A DNA stretch of 64,000 nucleotides, taken from Massilia sp. KIM (GTDB taxonomy: Bacteria > Pseudomonadota > Gammaproteobacteria > Burkholderiales > Burkholderiaceae_D). The notes beneath the pieces are model-generated. The model saw only the letters and a program-made list of their open reading frames with translations. It did not search any database and was not told the DNA's origin. Location: contig NZ_MVAD01000001.1 in assembly GCF_002007115.1 (NCBI RefSeq), forward strand, positions 682,001-746,000. The letters run 5' to 3'. Position numbers and translations under genes: made by a program. Within the stretch, counting starts at the first letter, position 1; each line of letters begins with the position of its first letter. Below, piece by piece: positions 54,867 to 64,000 of the stretch.

Positions 54867-55772
54867 TCAGGTCTGGTGTGACTTCCGCCAAACCGATGGC
54901 GTCGCTCCGACAAGTTTGCGGAAAGTCCTCACAAAGTGAGCTGCATCGGAGAATCCTGTAGCCTCACTAACAAGTTCGATAGAAGAACAAGTATCCATTA
55001 GCAATATTTGTGATCTTCGGATTCTTTCCTTAAGCTGCCACTGATAAGGGGCCATTCCAGTCGAGGCCTTAAATGCGCGGCAGAAGTGCCATTGCGAAAG
55101 TCCCGACAGGGCGGCCAGGTCTGCAAGTGGTACGTGATTAGGGAGGTTCGCATTCATATAGTCGATGGCAGACCGCAATTGACGGGGAGAGAGACCACAG
55201 CCCACGCCGGTTGGCGAATTCGGTTTCATCAAAAGACACGATGCTAGAGCTGCGGTTAGACTATCGCCGTAGAGTTGAATGGATGGGTCCTTCGAACCGA
55301 CTGCCTTCGCTAGCAACTCAACCAAAGACCAAACTCTGCTGTCGACGAATCGTATTTGTGGAGTGGTTAGCACTGCGCTATCGAAGCAAACTCCGAGACG
55401 CTCCGATAACTTCTCTACATCAAACGTAAGGGTCGCATCCTTTACATATCTAGCGTCTTCACTGTATCCCCAGATTTCAAGTCCTGCCGGCGCAAAGAGC
55501 ATATGCTTAGGCATGTAAGCGATCGGACAAGGCCGATCTCTACTGAACCGTGGTTCAGCGTGTTGGCCAACCTCTTCCAATATCACGCTTAATCGTGTTT
55601 GATCTTCATGGTCAAGACGATGTACTACCGCTCCGTTGCAATCAAACTCAGTCAAATGCACAGTTACGCCGTTCCACGCTCGACTTGACGCACGTATCGA
55701 GAGCAAGTTTTCTGGCAACTCTAGAGTAGTTTGCGGGATACTTTTCTCCGCAACAGCGACAGCGGTATTCAT
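54867..55772 (-). CDS. AraC-family transcriptional regulator (paralogue)
   Basis: A 301-residue protein with an N-terminal cupin-like domain (residues 20-190, containing RAWNGVTVHL and PKHMLFAPAGLEIWGY) and a C-terminal AraC double HTH (LAALSGLSQWHFCRAFKAST, APYQWQL, EATGFSDAAHFVRTF). It is closely related to the gene at 31020 and the pseudogene at 34960. The binding protein at 53430 lies downstream on the same strand, so it may be a target or partner. The ribosome binding site is weak. Confidence 0.92.
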   Translation of the reverse strand: MNTAVAVAEKSIPQTTLELPENLLSIRASSRAWNGVTVHLTEFDCNGAVVHRLDHEDQTRLSVILEEVGQHAEPRFSRDRPCPIAYMPKHMLFAPAGLEIWGYSEDARYVKDATLTFDVEKLSERLGVCFDSAVLTTPQIRFVDSRVWSLVELLAKAVGSKDPSIQLYGDSLTAALASCLLMKPNSPTGVGCGLSPRQLRSAIDYMNANLPNHVPLADLAALSGLSQWHFCRAFKASTGMAPYQWQLKERIRRSQILLMDTCSSIELVSEATGFSDAAHFVRTFRKLVGATPSVWRKSHQT

Positions 55773-56432
55773 TTTTTCACCGTATGGGATGTTAAAGGTA
55801 TCGAATTCATGACTGCTGTGTACTTTTTTAACTTGCAGGCAGGTGCCTAAGAATCGCTTCGGACATGTAATTCGTTTGGTAGAGTGCCCGGCTTGATGCT
55901 CCTCACTTTCACTATAGTCGAAAGGTGAGTAACCGAGAATGCATGAAAAAAACTGATTTTCGGTAATTTTGCTGGAATGTATAAGTGCGCCACCGATCCT
56001 AGTGAAGTCTGCGATTGTGATTTCGCCTCAGCTTTTGTAGACGGGCATTGTCCACTATGCTAACTCAGCGAAAACATTTTTTACAGGTGTAATCAGAAGG
56101 GTTGCGTTCCACCTTCGGCAACAAACAATCGCGTCCCTTGGCTCTACCAGCGCCATGGTTATATGTGTACGTTGAAACTGGTCAACGGTATAGACGACTT
56201 CCAAAAACGGCAGCTTTATGTGTCGCTGTACCGAAATTAGGGTTGTATGCATACATGCGGCTGCCATGAAGTTTCGTGTGTGTGACGATTTTCTGAACAA
56301 GAAAGCATCGTAGTAAATTGAGTGGACTTACAAGAACCGCAGTAAGTCCAACCGTTCAGATTAAACGAAGCCCATTAGAAGTAACGTTCTTGAGATGCAC
56401 GAAGCATTCGAGATTCAACGTAAAGCATAATC
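55773..56432. other. Divergent intergenic region upstream of AraC and kinase genes
   Basis: About 660 bases. It serves the leftward AraC gene and the rightward kinase gene. No gene, repeat or recognisable promoter is supported. Confidence 0.4.
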
Positions 56433-57995
56433 ATGACTGACGCACTTAATACGAACGTAGTTGATAGACTTGAGCCTACATATCCGACAGATAAACTGAA
56501 CGATGCATCCGCAAGCATTGGACACTCTGCATGCATTGCATTGATATCGGAATCTCACCTCACACAACTTTTGAGCAGACAAATGGGCTGTGAGTCAGCC
56601 AAGGCATCATCCGATTATGAGATGGACCAGGAAAATCAACTGCGTTGCATCTCCGTAGTAAGAGCTTTGTTAAATCCTGAGCTTAAACCGACGTTATCTA
56701 AATCGGATGGATTAGGAATCGTCGTTGAGGGAAAGGAGATTAGCTACTGGTTGTCTGTGCAGCAGCTGTCTTGGTACGCTAATGATTATCAATCGGCGAC
56801 TAATGCAGCTGAAAAAATCGCGAATTTGATAGATTTGGAAACGCCGGTAGTCGATTTGCTTTGCTACCACCTTTTTTCGATGCTAACACTTTCTGTGATG
56901 CCAATATCAGCCGACGGCGAAGCCGCAATTGAACGCCACGTCTTGTTCCTAGAGCGTACGCCATGTTCGGGCCCAGTAAATGTTTTCGCAATCTCCCAGC
57001 TTGCTCGCGCAATTCGAGATGGGAAGTTAGGTTTGACTCTATTAGCTCTTCAGCGACTAGAATGTGCCCTCGACACCGCTAAACAGTCTAGTCAGCTTGG
57101 TGTCGCCGCCTTGGTATCGGAAGTCGCTGTATCGATTGCACTTCAAGCAGGCTTGTCTTCTATAAGTGAGCATTACCGCGATCTGACGATATCAATTTAC
57201 AAACGATGGGGCGCCGTAGGCCGTATAAACATCTTATTGTCGCATTGGAAGCGTTCGATCGATCCCAATTTAAAGGCAAGTTCATCGATTGAAGAACCTG
57301 GCTCCCCGCATAAGAAATTAATGGATTACAGACTCTATCTTGCCGATGAAATTGCTCAGCCCTTGGCAGCGATCACGCTACATTCTTTGGTTGCACGAAA
57401 GTTGCTTCGCCTGCGAGAGCCGGACGTGAAACGTGCAGTTGGATTGTTAGAGCAAGTTGGCGACGCGCGGCGTCACGCGGAAAATATTTTTCGCGGAATT
57501 TTAGAATTACTGCCGTATAGCGGAATGGAAGAGGATCGTATCATTGTCGATCAAATGGTTGAGGATGTTCTACATGAGTTTTCTCCAACATTTAAAGAAA
57601 AAGCCATCTTTATTGATACTACGTTGACTCTCGGGGACGCAGCAATCCGAGGAAGCAGTTCTCAAATGCGCCAGGTTGTTGCAAACTTGGTTAAAAATGC
57701 GATTGAGGCTCTGTTGGACAGCAAGCTAGACGTGAAAAACCGACGGATCGAAATCGCGACAAGACAGCTCGGTAGTCAAGAAATTTCAATTTGCGTGAAA
57801 GACAATGGTTTGGGGATTAATCCGTGTCACCGCGACAGAATATTTCACAGTACATTTACAACGAAGGAAGGCAATTCTGGAATGGGACTGACGATTTGCC
57901 GTGCAATAGCTAGGGCCCATCATGGAGATATTCAGTATTCGCCGCGAACGTCCGGCGGTGCGATCTTTGAGGTTCGTGTACCCAGTCAGTGTTAA
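56433..57995 (+). CDS. Histidine-kinase-like protein lacking the phospho-acceptor histidine
   Basis: A 520-residue protein without membrane segments. Residues 1-290 are helical with repeat-like stretches and no recognised domain. Then comes a dimerisation helix in which the DctB/FixL-type motif (A)HEL(N)QPLAAI reads LADEIAQPLAAI. The acceptor His is Asp at residue 305 (GAT at 57345-57347), one base from CAT. The ATPase domain is intact: VVANLVKNAIEALL (N box), DNGLGI (G1), FHSTFTTKEGNSGMGL (F and G2) and ICRAIARAHHG. It may bind ATP but cannot autophosphorylate at the usual site. It could be a pseudokinase or have an alternative acceptor. No response regulator adjoins it. Confidence 0.85.
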   Translation: MTDALNTNVVDRLEPTYPTDKLNDASASIGHSACIALISESHLTQLLSRQMGCESAKASSDYEMDQENQLRCISVVRALLNPELKPTLSKSDGLGIVVEGKEISYWLSVQQLSWYANDYQSATNAAEKIANLIDLETPVVDLLCYHLFSMLTLSVMPISADGEAAIERHVLFLERTPCSGPVNVFAISQLARAIRDGKLGLTLLALQRLECALDTAKQSSQLGVAALVSEVAVSIALQAGLSSISEHYRDLTISIYKRWGAVGRINILLSHWKRSIDPNLKASSSIEEPGSPHKKLMDYRLYLADEIAQPLAAITLHSLVARKLLRLREPDVKRAVGLLEQVGDARRHAENIFRGILELLPYSGMEEDRIIVDQMVEDVLHEFSPTFKEKAIFIDTTLTLGDAAIRGSSSQMRQVVANLVKNAIEALLDSKLDVKNRRIEIATRQLGSQEISICVKDNGLGINPCHRDRIFHSTFTTKEGNSGMGLTICRAIARAHHGDIQYSPRTSGGAIFEVRVPSQC

Positions 57996-58497
57996 TGCGC
58001 AGATTCTTGCTTGTCAACACTGAGGTGCAGTTTTCTTCGATTTATGCATTCGAAACCATGCAATTCTATAGAAATTTAATTTCTGGCGTTGCGGTACCGC
58101 CCACTTTCCGCAGGCTTGGTAGGCGAAGCAAATGTTATGTTCCCGCGAAGGCAATTTGATAAGGGCATCTGCAGGTTAGGTCACCCGTAGGCTGCAAGAA
58201 GTTTGCACTCTCGCTAAATCACGGCAGCACCGGAGCACGCTTGGATGATAAACATAGGGGATTAGAGTTGATATGTGAGTATGTATGCTGCAGCGTATTG
58301 TTTTCAATCTGGCGAAGATAGAATTTGTCCTATCTCATTTGCGGGCGGCGCAGTATGTTTGCTACGCTGAAAGGCTTGTCTTCTATCCTTTGCCGGATTC
58401 TCGTCAGCGATCAGGGTCTATTTCCATTTTCAATACCTGCAAAACGTCATTTGCTCTTAGCAAACGAGGCCCCAGAGTCATTGCGGCAACGGTTACG
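57996..58497. other. Intergenic region next to the recombinase module
   Basis: About 500 bases between the convergent kinase and recombinase genes. This is where one boundary of the mobile element might lie, but no terminal repeat or target-site duplication can be seen without the other end. Confidence 0.4.
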
Positions 58498-58986
58498 CTA
58501 ATCCTCATCTTTTGGTGGTACCAAGTGTAGACCAACGATCTCGTTGGGATTGCGTTTGGCACGGGCCTGCAAGCGAGCGATTTCTTCACGCTTGTCGTCA
58601 TATTCAAGCTCAATCTTCCGGATTCGATTAATCATCGCGGCCTGTTCGGAAAGTGCAACTTTCAGCCGTTGCTCCAAGGTTCTATTTAATTGACGCAAAC
58701 TAGAATTAATGCTACGCATGTCCGTTGGCGCGCGTGAAGGGAGCTTCTCGCCAAGAATCTTTCGGCGCACTGCTGCGTATCGGCAGTCGTCATAACCAAT
58801 CAAAGTCCTGGAGACTCCTGCTTCCTCAGCCACGCTAGAAGGGGAAGCTTTTAAGCGCCCCTTCTTTGCGAGCTCGAGTAAGCGTGGATTTTCGGGATTC
58901 CCCGCTTTAATACGCTCCCAAGCATCAATCAAATGCTTTTCCATGCCCGCGAAACTCGTAGGCAGATCTTTTCGCTTACCGCGCAT
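58498..58986 (-). CDS. Small coiled-coil protein of a multi-recombinase module (TnpC/GmtX-like)
   Basis: A 162-residue protein, last in the leftward recombinase operon; its start overlaps the preceding gene by 11 bases. Residues 1-75 are basic and HTH-like (PSSVAEEAGVSRTLIGYDDCRY). Residues 85-150 form a strong coiled coil (LNRTLEQRLKVALSEQAAMI). Size, place and layout fit the third, non-catalytic protein of Tn554-type elements (TnpC) and the GmtX protein of gamma-mobile-trio islands. It probably binds DNA and helps the recombinases. Family label is from memory of these elements and should be tested. Confidence 0.75.
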   Translation of the reverse strand: MRGKRKDLPTSFAGMEKHLIDAWERIKAGNPENPRLLELAKKGRLKASPSSVAEEAGVSRTLIGYDDCRYAAVRRKILGEKLPSRAPTDMRSINSSLRQLNRTLEQRLKVALSEQAAMINRIRKIELEYDDKREEIARLQARAKRNPNEIVGLHLVPPKDED

Positions 58987-61279
58987 TTGCTATCTCCACA
59001 GTTGGCACAGGAGCCCCGAGATTAATTAGGTATGTTCTTGCTTGATCGGCTCTGGCTTTGGCGACACGAAACTCATTTGCTCGACCCTGGGATTGAGCTT
59101 CCAACCAGGTGGTCGCGTTCTCGACATAGCGTCTGCTCCAGTTCTCGATATTGTCTTGATCTGCCAGGAAAAGAAAGCAACCCGTGCATATTGATTGTTC
59201 ACGCCATGTAAAGTTCGGACTCCTGTTTGCCCAGTGCACGGTTTGAGCGCGCTTATGGCATTCAGCTTCAGTGGGCGCGATGGATGGAATGCACTTACCG
59301 TAACCATGAAAGAAAATTTTCATGTCACGGTCCCGACACCATGCATCAATCGCCTGTCGAGCCTCCCGATCTGCAAGCCCGTCGATGATCTTGGCCATCT
59401 CTGGCTGATACTTAGCCATAACCTTAGCCAATCGTCCCTCTTGCTTGGATGCCGTGCCGCGAATGTTCGCTAGAAAGAAGTCCGTTGTCAGATTTCGGTT
59501 GAATTCAGCGACGCTACTCACGAGGCTGGCGCTTGTGCCAACGTAGGCTCCTTCGGTCACGGCGAGAGATAAATGTTTAAACTGTCGGGCGATCGCTGGC
59601 AGCATGCGCTTGTCGACTTGGAAGACATATTGGGCATACGTTTTGCGCCACTGGTGGGTGCGGATGCATTCCCCCAAAGACTCCACATAGGGCCGAGTTT
59701 GCTCGTTGAGCGCCACCTTCGCCCAATCGACAAACGATTTAGCAAACTGCTTCTGACCAAGGCGAATCAGTACGCTGCTCGGTTCAGTGATGCCTGCACT
59801 GCTAGTAGGGAAACTACGAGGGACCGCGAGAGTAACGAGAAGAAATTTCCTCGTTTCAGGCTGAGCTAGATCCCTGAATGGCGCGAGAAGCTTTTGAACA
59901 ACGATAACCGCGCGAACTGCGTCTGGGAGTGCAGCCGTGCCCCTTGGTGCGGCGGCAAGTAACCATTCTTCCTCCACCGGCATGGGACGATTTTTAACCA
60001 GCTTAGACTTCACAAAATAAAGGTCCAGCATACCTGACTTTGAGGGCCTCCTTGATACGCATAAAGGTAGTCCTGTTTGCTCATCCCATCCGCTCGGTAG
60101 TGCGCAAATCTCGCCTAATCGCATTCCGGTTTCGGCTTGGATAATCAGTGTGCATGCATCGACAAGGGTGTCTACGAGGACACGTAGTTCCTGAACCGAG
60201 CTTATCTCCTTCAAGCCGAAAAGTTCGGGCCAAGGCTTGGCGGAATTTGTTGGCGTGCTGAGTTTAGGCTGCTGCAGGAAGCGTGATACCTCGGCATGCA
60301 TGGCCAGAGGGCGAGCTCCTGCTGCGAGGTTCCTACTGCGTATCAACGAAACCCCTTCCACTGCCTGTATCAGGTCCTCACTCGTTGTCTCAATGAATTG
60401 ATGTGCTGCGTTCATCAAGGAAATCGCAATCTCGTCAGGTAGCGCAGGGATTTGCTTGCTTACTCTCGAGACTAGATCAAGGGAAAGCTTGTAGATACTG
60501 CGTCCAGAGAAAGGCTGGGCTTGCAATGAAGTCACGCCGACGCTGGTTAATTCAAGGCGCTGCTCCCAGAGATATCGCCATGTTGAAAGGGAGTTGAAGA
60601 GGGTGCCTGAAGTAAGTCCAGGAATCTCCTCGAACTCAGGATCGCTCTCGCTTCGAGTCGCAGGACTTCCATTGCTCGTTGTTGCGCCGAGATCTTCTTC
60701 CTTAGCTTCATCATGGACACCAGGGATCTCTCCAGTAATGGCTTGTGACAAGTGACTACTTTCCCTTGGGTCGGTCTCTCCGCTTACATGCAGGTTCGAT
60801 ACGTCATCGACGTCTGCATGATTGGTCCTTGACGGGGACGCGTAGAGCTCAACAATCCAATCGCAGAAGCGTTCAGAAGCGCGATTGTTGAGCTCGCCGA
60901 AACAGGCGTAGTTGTGTTCAACCATCCATTTCAGAAGTCGCCGTAACCCCTCAAAGATTCTACCTGCGTTGCTAGCCTTAAACGCCCTACCATTACGTCG
61001 GTTTGAAAACAAACTCCACAAAAAGTGGCGTGCCTCGTGAAGCAGCTGCGAATGTTGGTCTGCGAAAAGCGTGGTGCCGTCAGGCAGATCAAAATCCCAG
61101 ATACACGTCACTGTGTTGACCGGAGCACCTATGGCCTTGCCATCGAAAACCCAGGTCTTGTCATCCCAGCGACTCACGCTAGAGATGTGCGTAACACGCG
61201 AAGGGTCTTGGTTACGCCGACTGGCTTCGGCGTAGTTGACGCTGCCGGTAAGGCGTGCGCGTGCTATTGGTTTTGGCAT
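58976..61279 (-). CDS. Large tyrosine recombinase of the module (third recombinase)
   Basis: A 767-residue protein. The N-terminal 190 residues include a core-binding-like helical part. Residues about 190-230 are an acidic, Ser/Thr-rich linker. The catalytic domain has the arginine in TGMRLGEICALP, HQWRKTY for the HxxR box, and FKHLSLAVTEGAYVG with the following His and Tyr. The C-terminal 120 residues hold Cys/His residues (CHKRAQ, WREQSICTGC), possibly a zinc site. Tyrosine recombinases of this length belong to Tn554 TnpB-type and GMT-type elements. It is five bases after the upstream recombinase, so they are co-translated and probably act as a complex in transposition or integration. Confidence 0.88.
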   Translation of the reverse strand: MPKPIARARLTGSVNYAEASRRNQDPSRVTHISSVSRWDDKTWVFDGKAIGAPVNTVTCIWDFDLPDGTTLFADQHSQLLHEARHFLWSLFSNRRNGRAFKASNAGRIFEGLRRLLKWMVEHNYACFGELNNRASERFCDWIVELYASPSRTNHADVDDVSNLHVSGETDPRESSHLSQAITGEIPGVHDEAKEEDLGATTSNGSPATRSESDPEFEEIPGLTSGTLFNSLSTWRYLWEQRLELTSVGVTSLQAQPFSGRSIYKLSLDLVSRVSKQIPALPDEIAISLMNAAHQFIETTSEDLIQAVEGVSLIRSRNLAAGARPLAMHAEVSRFLQQPKLSTPTNSAKPWPELFGLKEISSVQELRVLVDTLVDACTLIIQAETGMRLGEICALPSGWDEQTGLPLCVSRRPSKSGMLDLYFVKSKLVKNRPMPVEEEWLLAAAPRGTAALPDAVRAVIVVQKLLAPFRDLAQPETRKFLLVTLAVPRSFPTSSAGITEPSSVLIRLGQKQFAKSFVDWAKVALNEQTRPYVESLGECIRTHQWRKTYAQYVFQVDKRMLPAIARQFKHLSLAVTEGAYVGTSASLVSSVAEFNRNLTTDFFLANIRGTASKQEGRLAKVMAKYQPEMAKIIDGLADREARQAIDAWCRDRDMKIFFHGYGKCIPSIAPTEAECHKRAQTVHWANRSPNFTWREQSICTGCFLFLADQDNIENWSRRYVENATTWLEAQSQGRANEFRVAKARADQARTYLINLGAPVPTVEIANAR

Positions 61280-61284
61280 GTTAG

Positions 61285-63315
61285 TTACTCCAAAGGCGGT
61301 AATTTGGCCAACTTGATTGCTCTGGCTTTTGCTTCAATTTGGTGTGAAAAACTTGGAAGCCAAAACTCAACCAACTTGGTTTTTACGGGCGCCCAGCGCC
61401 TGAGCCAAGCGGCAGGCGCGATGTCGCCAGCCGCATCGTCGACAGCAGCCAATAGGTTCCAAGCCTGCGCGCATGCGTACTCATCGTTCAACGCAATGCT
61501 AGCGTTAGGGCAGACTGGACATGACCCGTAGCTGCTGCAAAGCTTGTTTGGAGCAAATGGACCTGCGAATGGATCAACACATGTCCATCCCGGTGTCGCT
61601 GCGCCAAAGTCAGCTCCGCTTGGCTTGTTGCGTGGATCAACGGTGCCTGTACTCTCGCGCCATCTCGTTCTAAGCTGCAGAACCTGAGCCAGGAACTCGT
61701 CGCCTCGCTGTTTTTGTGCATCGCTGCTGTAGAGCCGATAGGTGGTATCAGGCGAAGCGTGATTGCCGGCCGCCTGTTTCGCGCGAATATCACCGTCAAA
61801 CAACGTGTCGGTAATATCGAGTCCAGTTGTTCGAAAGCGATTCAACGCCGTCGGCGGTAGACCATGATCATTGTAAAACCGGTGCAAGGCATTTCTCCAG
61901 GACCTGTCACTGCCGGCCGTTGTGTGACCGGAAAATGTGCGTATTGCGCGGTTTACTTGTTCCGTAACGTAGATGAAAAGCCGTTCGCGAACCACGGGAG
62001 AGGCCACGGGGCGAATAAATGAGGTCCATTCTTTTAGGAAATCAACAATGTAGGCTGGATTGTCGGGATCGGCCGTAGCTGGCCTAATCTGAAGTTGTGC
62101 TTTATTCCCTGCCCGACCTTTCTTCGCCTTTGCAATCAATTCGAAATCATTGTCACTGCGCATAGCAGCATCTTCAAACTCATCGCGACCATCCAGAGAT
62201 CGCCTGCCTCCACCATAACTTAGGTTTGCTGCCGATACCACAAGCTCTCTACTTCCAACCTCGTTTTTGCGAATAATGAAATCTTGCAGCAAGCTATTCA
62301 GGAGGGTTTCGGGATTGTAGTCAAGATGAATAGCCAGCATTAGAACGAACGGAACCAGGTCCCGTACATATGGGTAGAAGCAGTAGTGCAGTTGCGGGAT
62401 ACTCCCGAACGGTTTCTTGTCCTGAATCACCCTAAGCAGCATCTTATCCTGCATTTTCTCGAGTTCACTGATGCTGAGAATAACGCCGGGTACACGATGT
62501 CTGAGGGCTGCCAAGCACACGCCTAAGTCCTTGTATGGGTTTTCTGCCCAAACCTTGGGTTTCCAAGTTCCTGACGGATGATAGGCATGAGCGGGGAATA
62601 CGTCTCCTTGCAACGCGGCGGGATGCTCGAACATAGCTTCCATTGAAGCTCGTTGCGAACGGACTTTCGCCATTGTTGTTATAATCTCTTTTTTGCAAGC
62701 AATGTAGATTTCGCGATAGGTTTCCTCGGAGATGATCTGGACTTGCTTGCGGTCGTCTACTTCGCCGCGCCAGTAGTTAGTTCGCAGAGTCAGTTCAGAG
62801 GACAATTGGCCCTTCCACCGATCCGAGTTTTGCAGATACTGTAGAACTGACGATGCTGTCGACTGAAAATGCTGTTTCGAGATCTTTTTATATTTCTCTT
62901 TTCCGTTCTCGGCTCGGCGTAGCCAAACGATAAAGCGTTCAAATACTTCAGTAGTGATGTCGGGTAGCGCAGCGTTTGGTACAGCAACACCAAGGTAGGC
63001 GATGAGACCGTTCTTTAGTTGCAGACATTTTCCTGCAACCGTAACAAGCGGTGAAGCGTCATGTTTTGCTTTCGTAGCAATCGCTTCGGAAAACGGCTCA
63101 TAAAGCAACGGAAAATCGAGAAGAAAACTGATGTCTATCGACTTTTCTCCCCCAGGTGCTGTTTCATACGGAACGTACAGTTTCAGCACTTGTTTACCGC
63201 ATTCCTCCGTGCGCTCAACCCTATAGGAACGGGCGGATTTTTCAGCCGCGAAGTCGGCAATATTTGAAGTACCAAGCCTTTGAGAATAGGCGCTTGGCTT
63301 CTTTTCTCTACGCAT
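61285..63315 (-). CDS. Large, degenerate tyrosine recombinase of the module (second recombinase)
   Basis: A 676-residue protein from the ATG at 63315, which overlaps the upstream recombinase stop by 8 bases; an in-frame extension to 63402 is not needed. The catalytic half has LNRFRTTGLD (box with R, but NRFR rather than HxxR), then AAGNHASPDTTYRLY with His and Tyr. The C-terminal 110 residues contain Cys pairs (CVDPFAGPF, LCSSYGSCPVCPNA) that look zinc-binding. The changed HxxR box suggests partial or structural activity. In related elements two or more recombinases act together. Confidence 0.82.
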   Translation of the reverse strand: MRREKKPSAYSQRLGTSNIADFAAEKSARSYRVERTEECGKQVLKLYVPYETAPGGEKSIDISFLLDFPLLYEPFSEAIATKAKHDASPLVTVAGKCLQLKNGLIAYLGVAVPNAALPDITTEVFERFIVWLRRAENGKEKYKKISKQHFQSTASSVLQYLQNSDRWKGQLSSELTLRTNYWRGEVDDRKQVQIISEETYREIYIACKKEIITTMAKVRSQRASMEAMFEHPAALQGDVFPAHAYHPSGTWKPKVWAENPYKDLGVCLAALRHRVPGVILSISELEKMQDKMLLRVIQDKKPFGSIPQLHYCFYPYVRDLVPFVLMLAIHLDYNPETLLNSLLQDFIIRKNEVGSRELVVSAANLSYGGGRRSLDGRDEFEDAAMRSDNDFELIAKAKKGRAGNKAQLQIRPATADPDNPAYIVDFLKEWTSFIRPVASPVVRERLFIYVTEQVNRAIRTFSGHTTAGSDRSWRNALHRFYNDHGLPPTALNRFRTTGLDITDTLFDGDIRAKQAAGNHASPDTTYRLYSSDAQKQRGDEFLAQVLQLRTRWRESTGTVDPRNKPSGADFGAATPGWTCVDPFAGPFAPNKLCSSYGSCPVCPNASIALNDEYACAQAWNLLAAVDDAAGDIAPAAWLRRWAPVKTKLVEFWLPSFSHQIEAKARAIKLAKLPPLE

Positions 63316-64000
63316 GCTCTGCTCCGATTTTCCTCTTGGCGGCGAACTGAATTCTTCCCGCGTTACGCCTGTCAACCTCAACGACTTTGAGATACGTATC
63401 AAGAGTCACGGCCAAAGTTGCATGCCCGAGTAGCACTTGGATTTCCTTCCACGGTTCCGCATCTCCATTATCTTTCTTCCAGTGGTAGGTCCATACAGCG
63501 AACGTATGCCGGAGAGAGTGGAATGAATGTCGCGAGAGATGCTCGCGATAATGTTCATTCGTATCAAGATCAAATTTCTCGATCGATTGAGTGATATTTG
63601 CATCCAGACAAGCTTGATTAAATGCCCAAGAGAGGGAGTGCGCGCTTACAGGTTTCCCGGCATGTTGAATTGGCTGCGCTGCGTTGACGAAGAGAGATGT
63701 TGGGCGCTTATATCTGGCGCCCCTTTTCTTTGCGTGCTGCTGCCCAAGCTTAATCGAGAGCTCGCGCTCCTCATCAAGATAGATCATTAGCTCAGGAATA
63801 AGGTAACCTGGAACCAGCACGTCACGAGCCTTCAAACGCTTCGTTTTCACGACACGCAAGACGAAGAAGCCTTGATCTCGTTCTTCGTCGTCAGATAGCA
63901 GCCAGGCTTGATGCAAATCTCTCAATTGGAACTCAGAGAGGCTTGCGATTTCATCTACGCGCAGTCCAGTACCGATAGATAGTTCGCAAGCCAAGCGATT
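63308..64000 (-). CDS. Tyrosine recombinase (first of the module), C-terminal part, cut by window edge
   Basis: The frame is open to base 64000 and ends at 63308, giving 230 residues of the catalytic domain. The catalytic set is visible: Arg in GTGLRVDEIASL, HSLRHTFAV (HxxR), LGHATLAVTLDTYL with His and the nucleophilic Tyr. This is a regular, likely active enzyme. The N-terminal binding domain is missing because of the window end. It is the first gene of the leftward operon of three recombinases and a small protein, analogous to TnpA of Tn554 or GmtY of GMT elements. Confidence 0.9.
   Translation of the reverse strand, partial: NRLACELSIGTGLRVDEIASLSEFQLRDLHQAWLLSDDEERDQGFFVLRVVKTKRLKARDVLVPGYLIPELMIYLDEERELSIKLGQQHAKKRGARYKRPTSLFVNAAQPIQHAGKPVSAHSLSWAFNQACLDANITQSIEKFDLDTNEHYREHLSRHSFHSLRHTFAVWTYHWKKDNGDAEPWKEIQVLLGHATLAVTLDTYLKVVEVDRRNAGRIQFAAKRKIGAEHA

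Overview
The window reads as an accessory stretch of a beta-proteobacterial, probably Burkholderiales, genome. No housekeeping, ribosomal or tRNA gene is visible. The content is regulators (LysR and AraC), chemoreceptors, detoxification enzymes, a TonB-dependent receptor, insertion-sequence remnants, defence-like genes and a recombinase module. This assignment rests on general resemblance of the protein families and was not checked by search. A KorA/TrfB-like repressor (6984-7349) and the recombinase module at the right edge suggest a large plasmid or a mobile chromosomal region.

Layout. (1) 1-1785, minus strand: three overlapping genes, namely a nuclease-like protein, a winged-helix protein and an ABC/SMC-type ATPase cut by the window edge. 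This is the gene set of an ABC three-component (ABC-3C) conflict system. (2) 2074-7349: an extradiol dioxygenase, a TonB-dependent receptor, a membrane protein and the KorA-like protein. (3) 8070-22550: a signalling region with two methyl-accepting chemotaxis proteins, a CheW-like protein, a PAS-GGDEF-EAL protein, a DUF2971 protein, an azoreductase-SnoaL fusion, an aminotransferase-like protein that has lost its PLP lysine, and a hybrid histidine kinase. (4) 22830-27085: a small, apparently GC-richer insert with a nuclease-like gene, a HEPN RNase-like gene and a broken IS5-type transposase. (5) 27150-56000: many stress and detoxification genes. These are two isochorismatase-family hydrolases, two pirins, three alpha/beta hydrolases, a KefB/C-type antiporter, a glutathione transferase, a patatin lipoprotein and SnoaL-type proteins. 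They are interleaved with related LysR and AraC regulators, some decayed, and with an IS3 remnant. (6) 56433-57995: an unusual histidine kinase. (7) 58498-64000, minus strand: three consecutive tyrosine recombinases plus a small coiled-coil protein, reminiscent of Tn554 TnpABC and of gamma-mobile-trio (GMT) elements.

The detoxification genes plausibly form a response to electrophiles, quinones and aromatic compounds: azoreductase, pirins (quercetinase-like), isochorismatase hydrolases, a glutathione-gated K+ efflux type transporter and a glutathione transferase. Related one-component regulators have been duplicated, and partly lost, alongside them. The most unusual points are the ABC-3C operon, the four-gene recombinase module, the HEPN/nuclease insert, and two signalling-associated proteins that each lack their defining catalytic residue (Lys to Gln in the aminotransferase, His to Asp in the second kinase).
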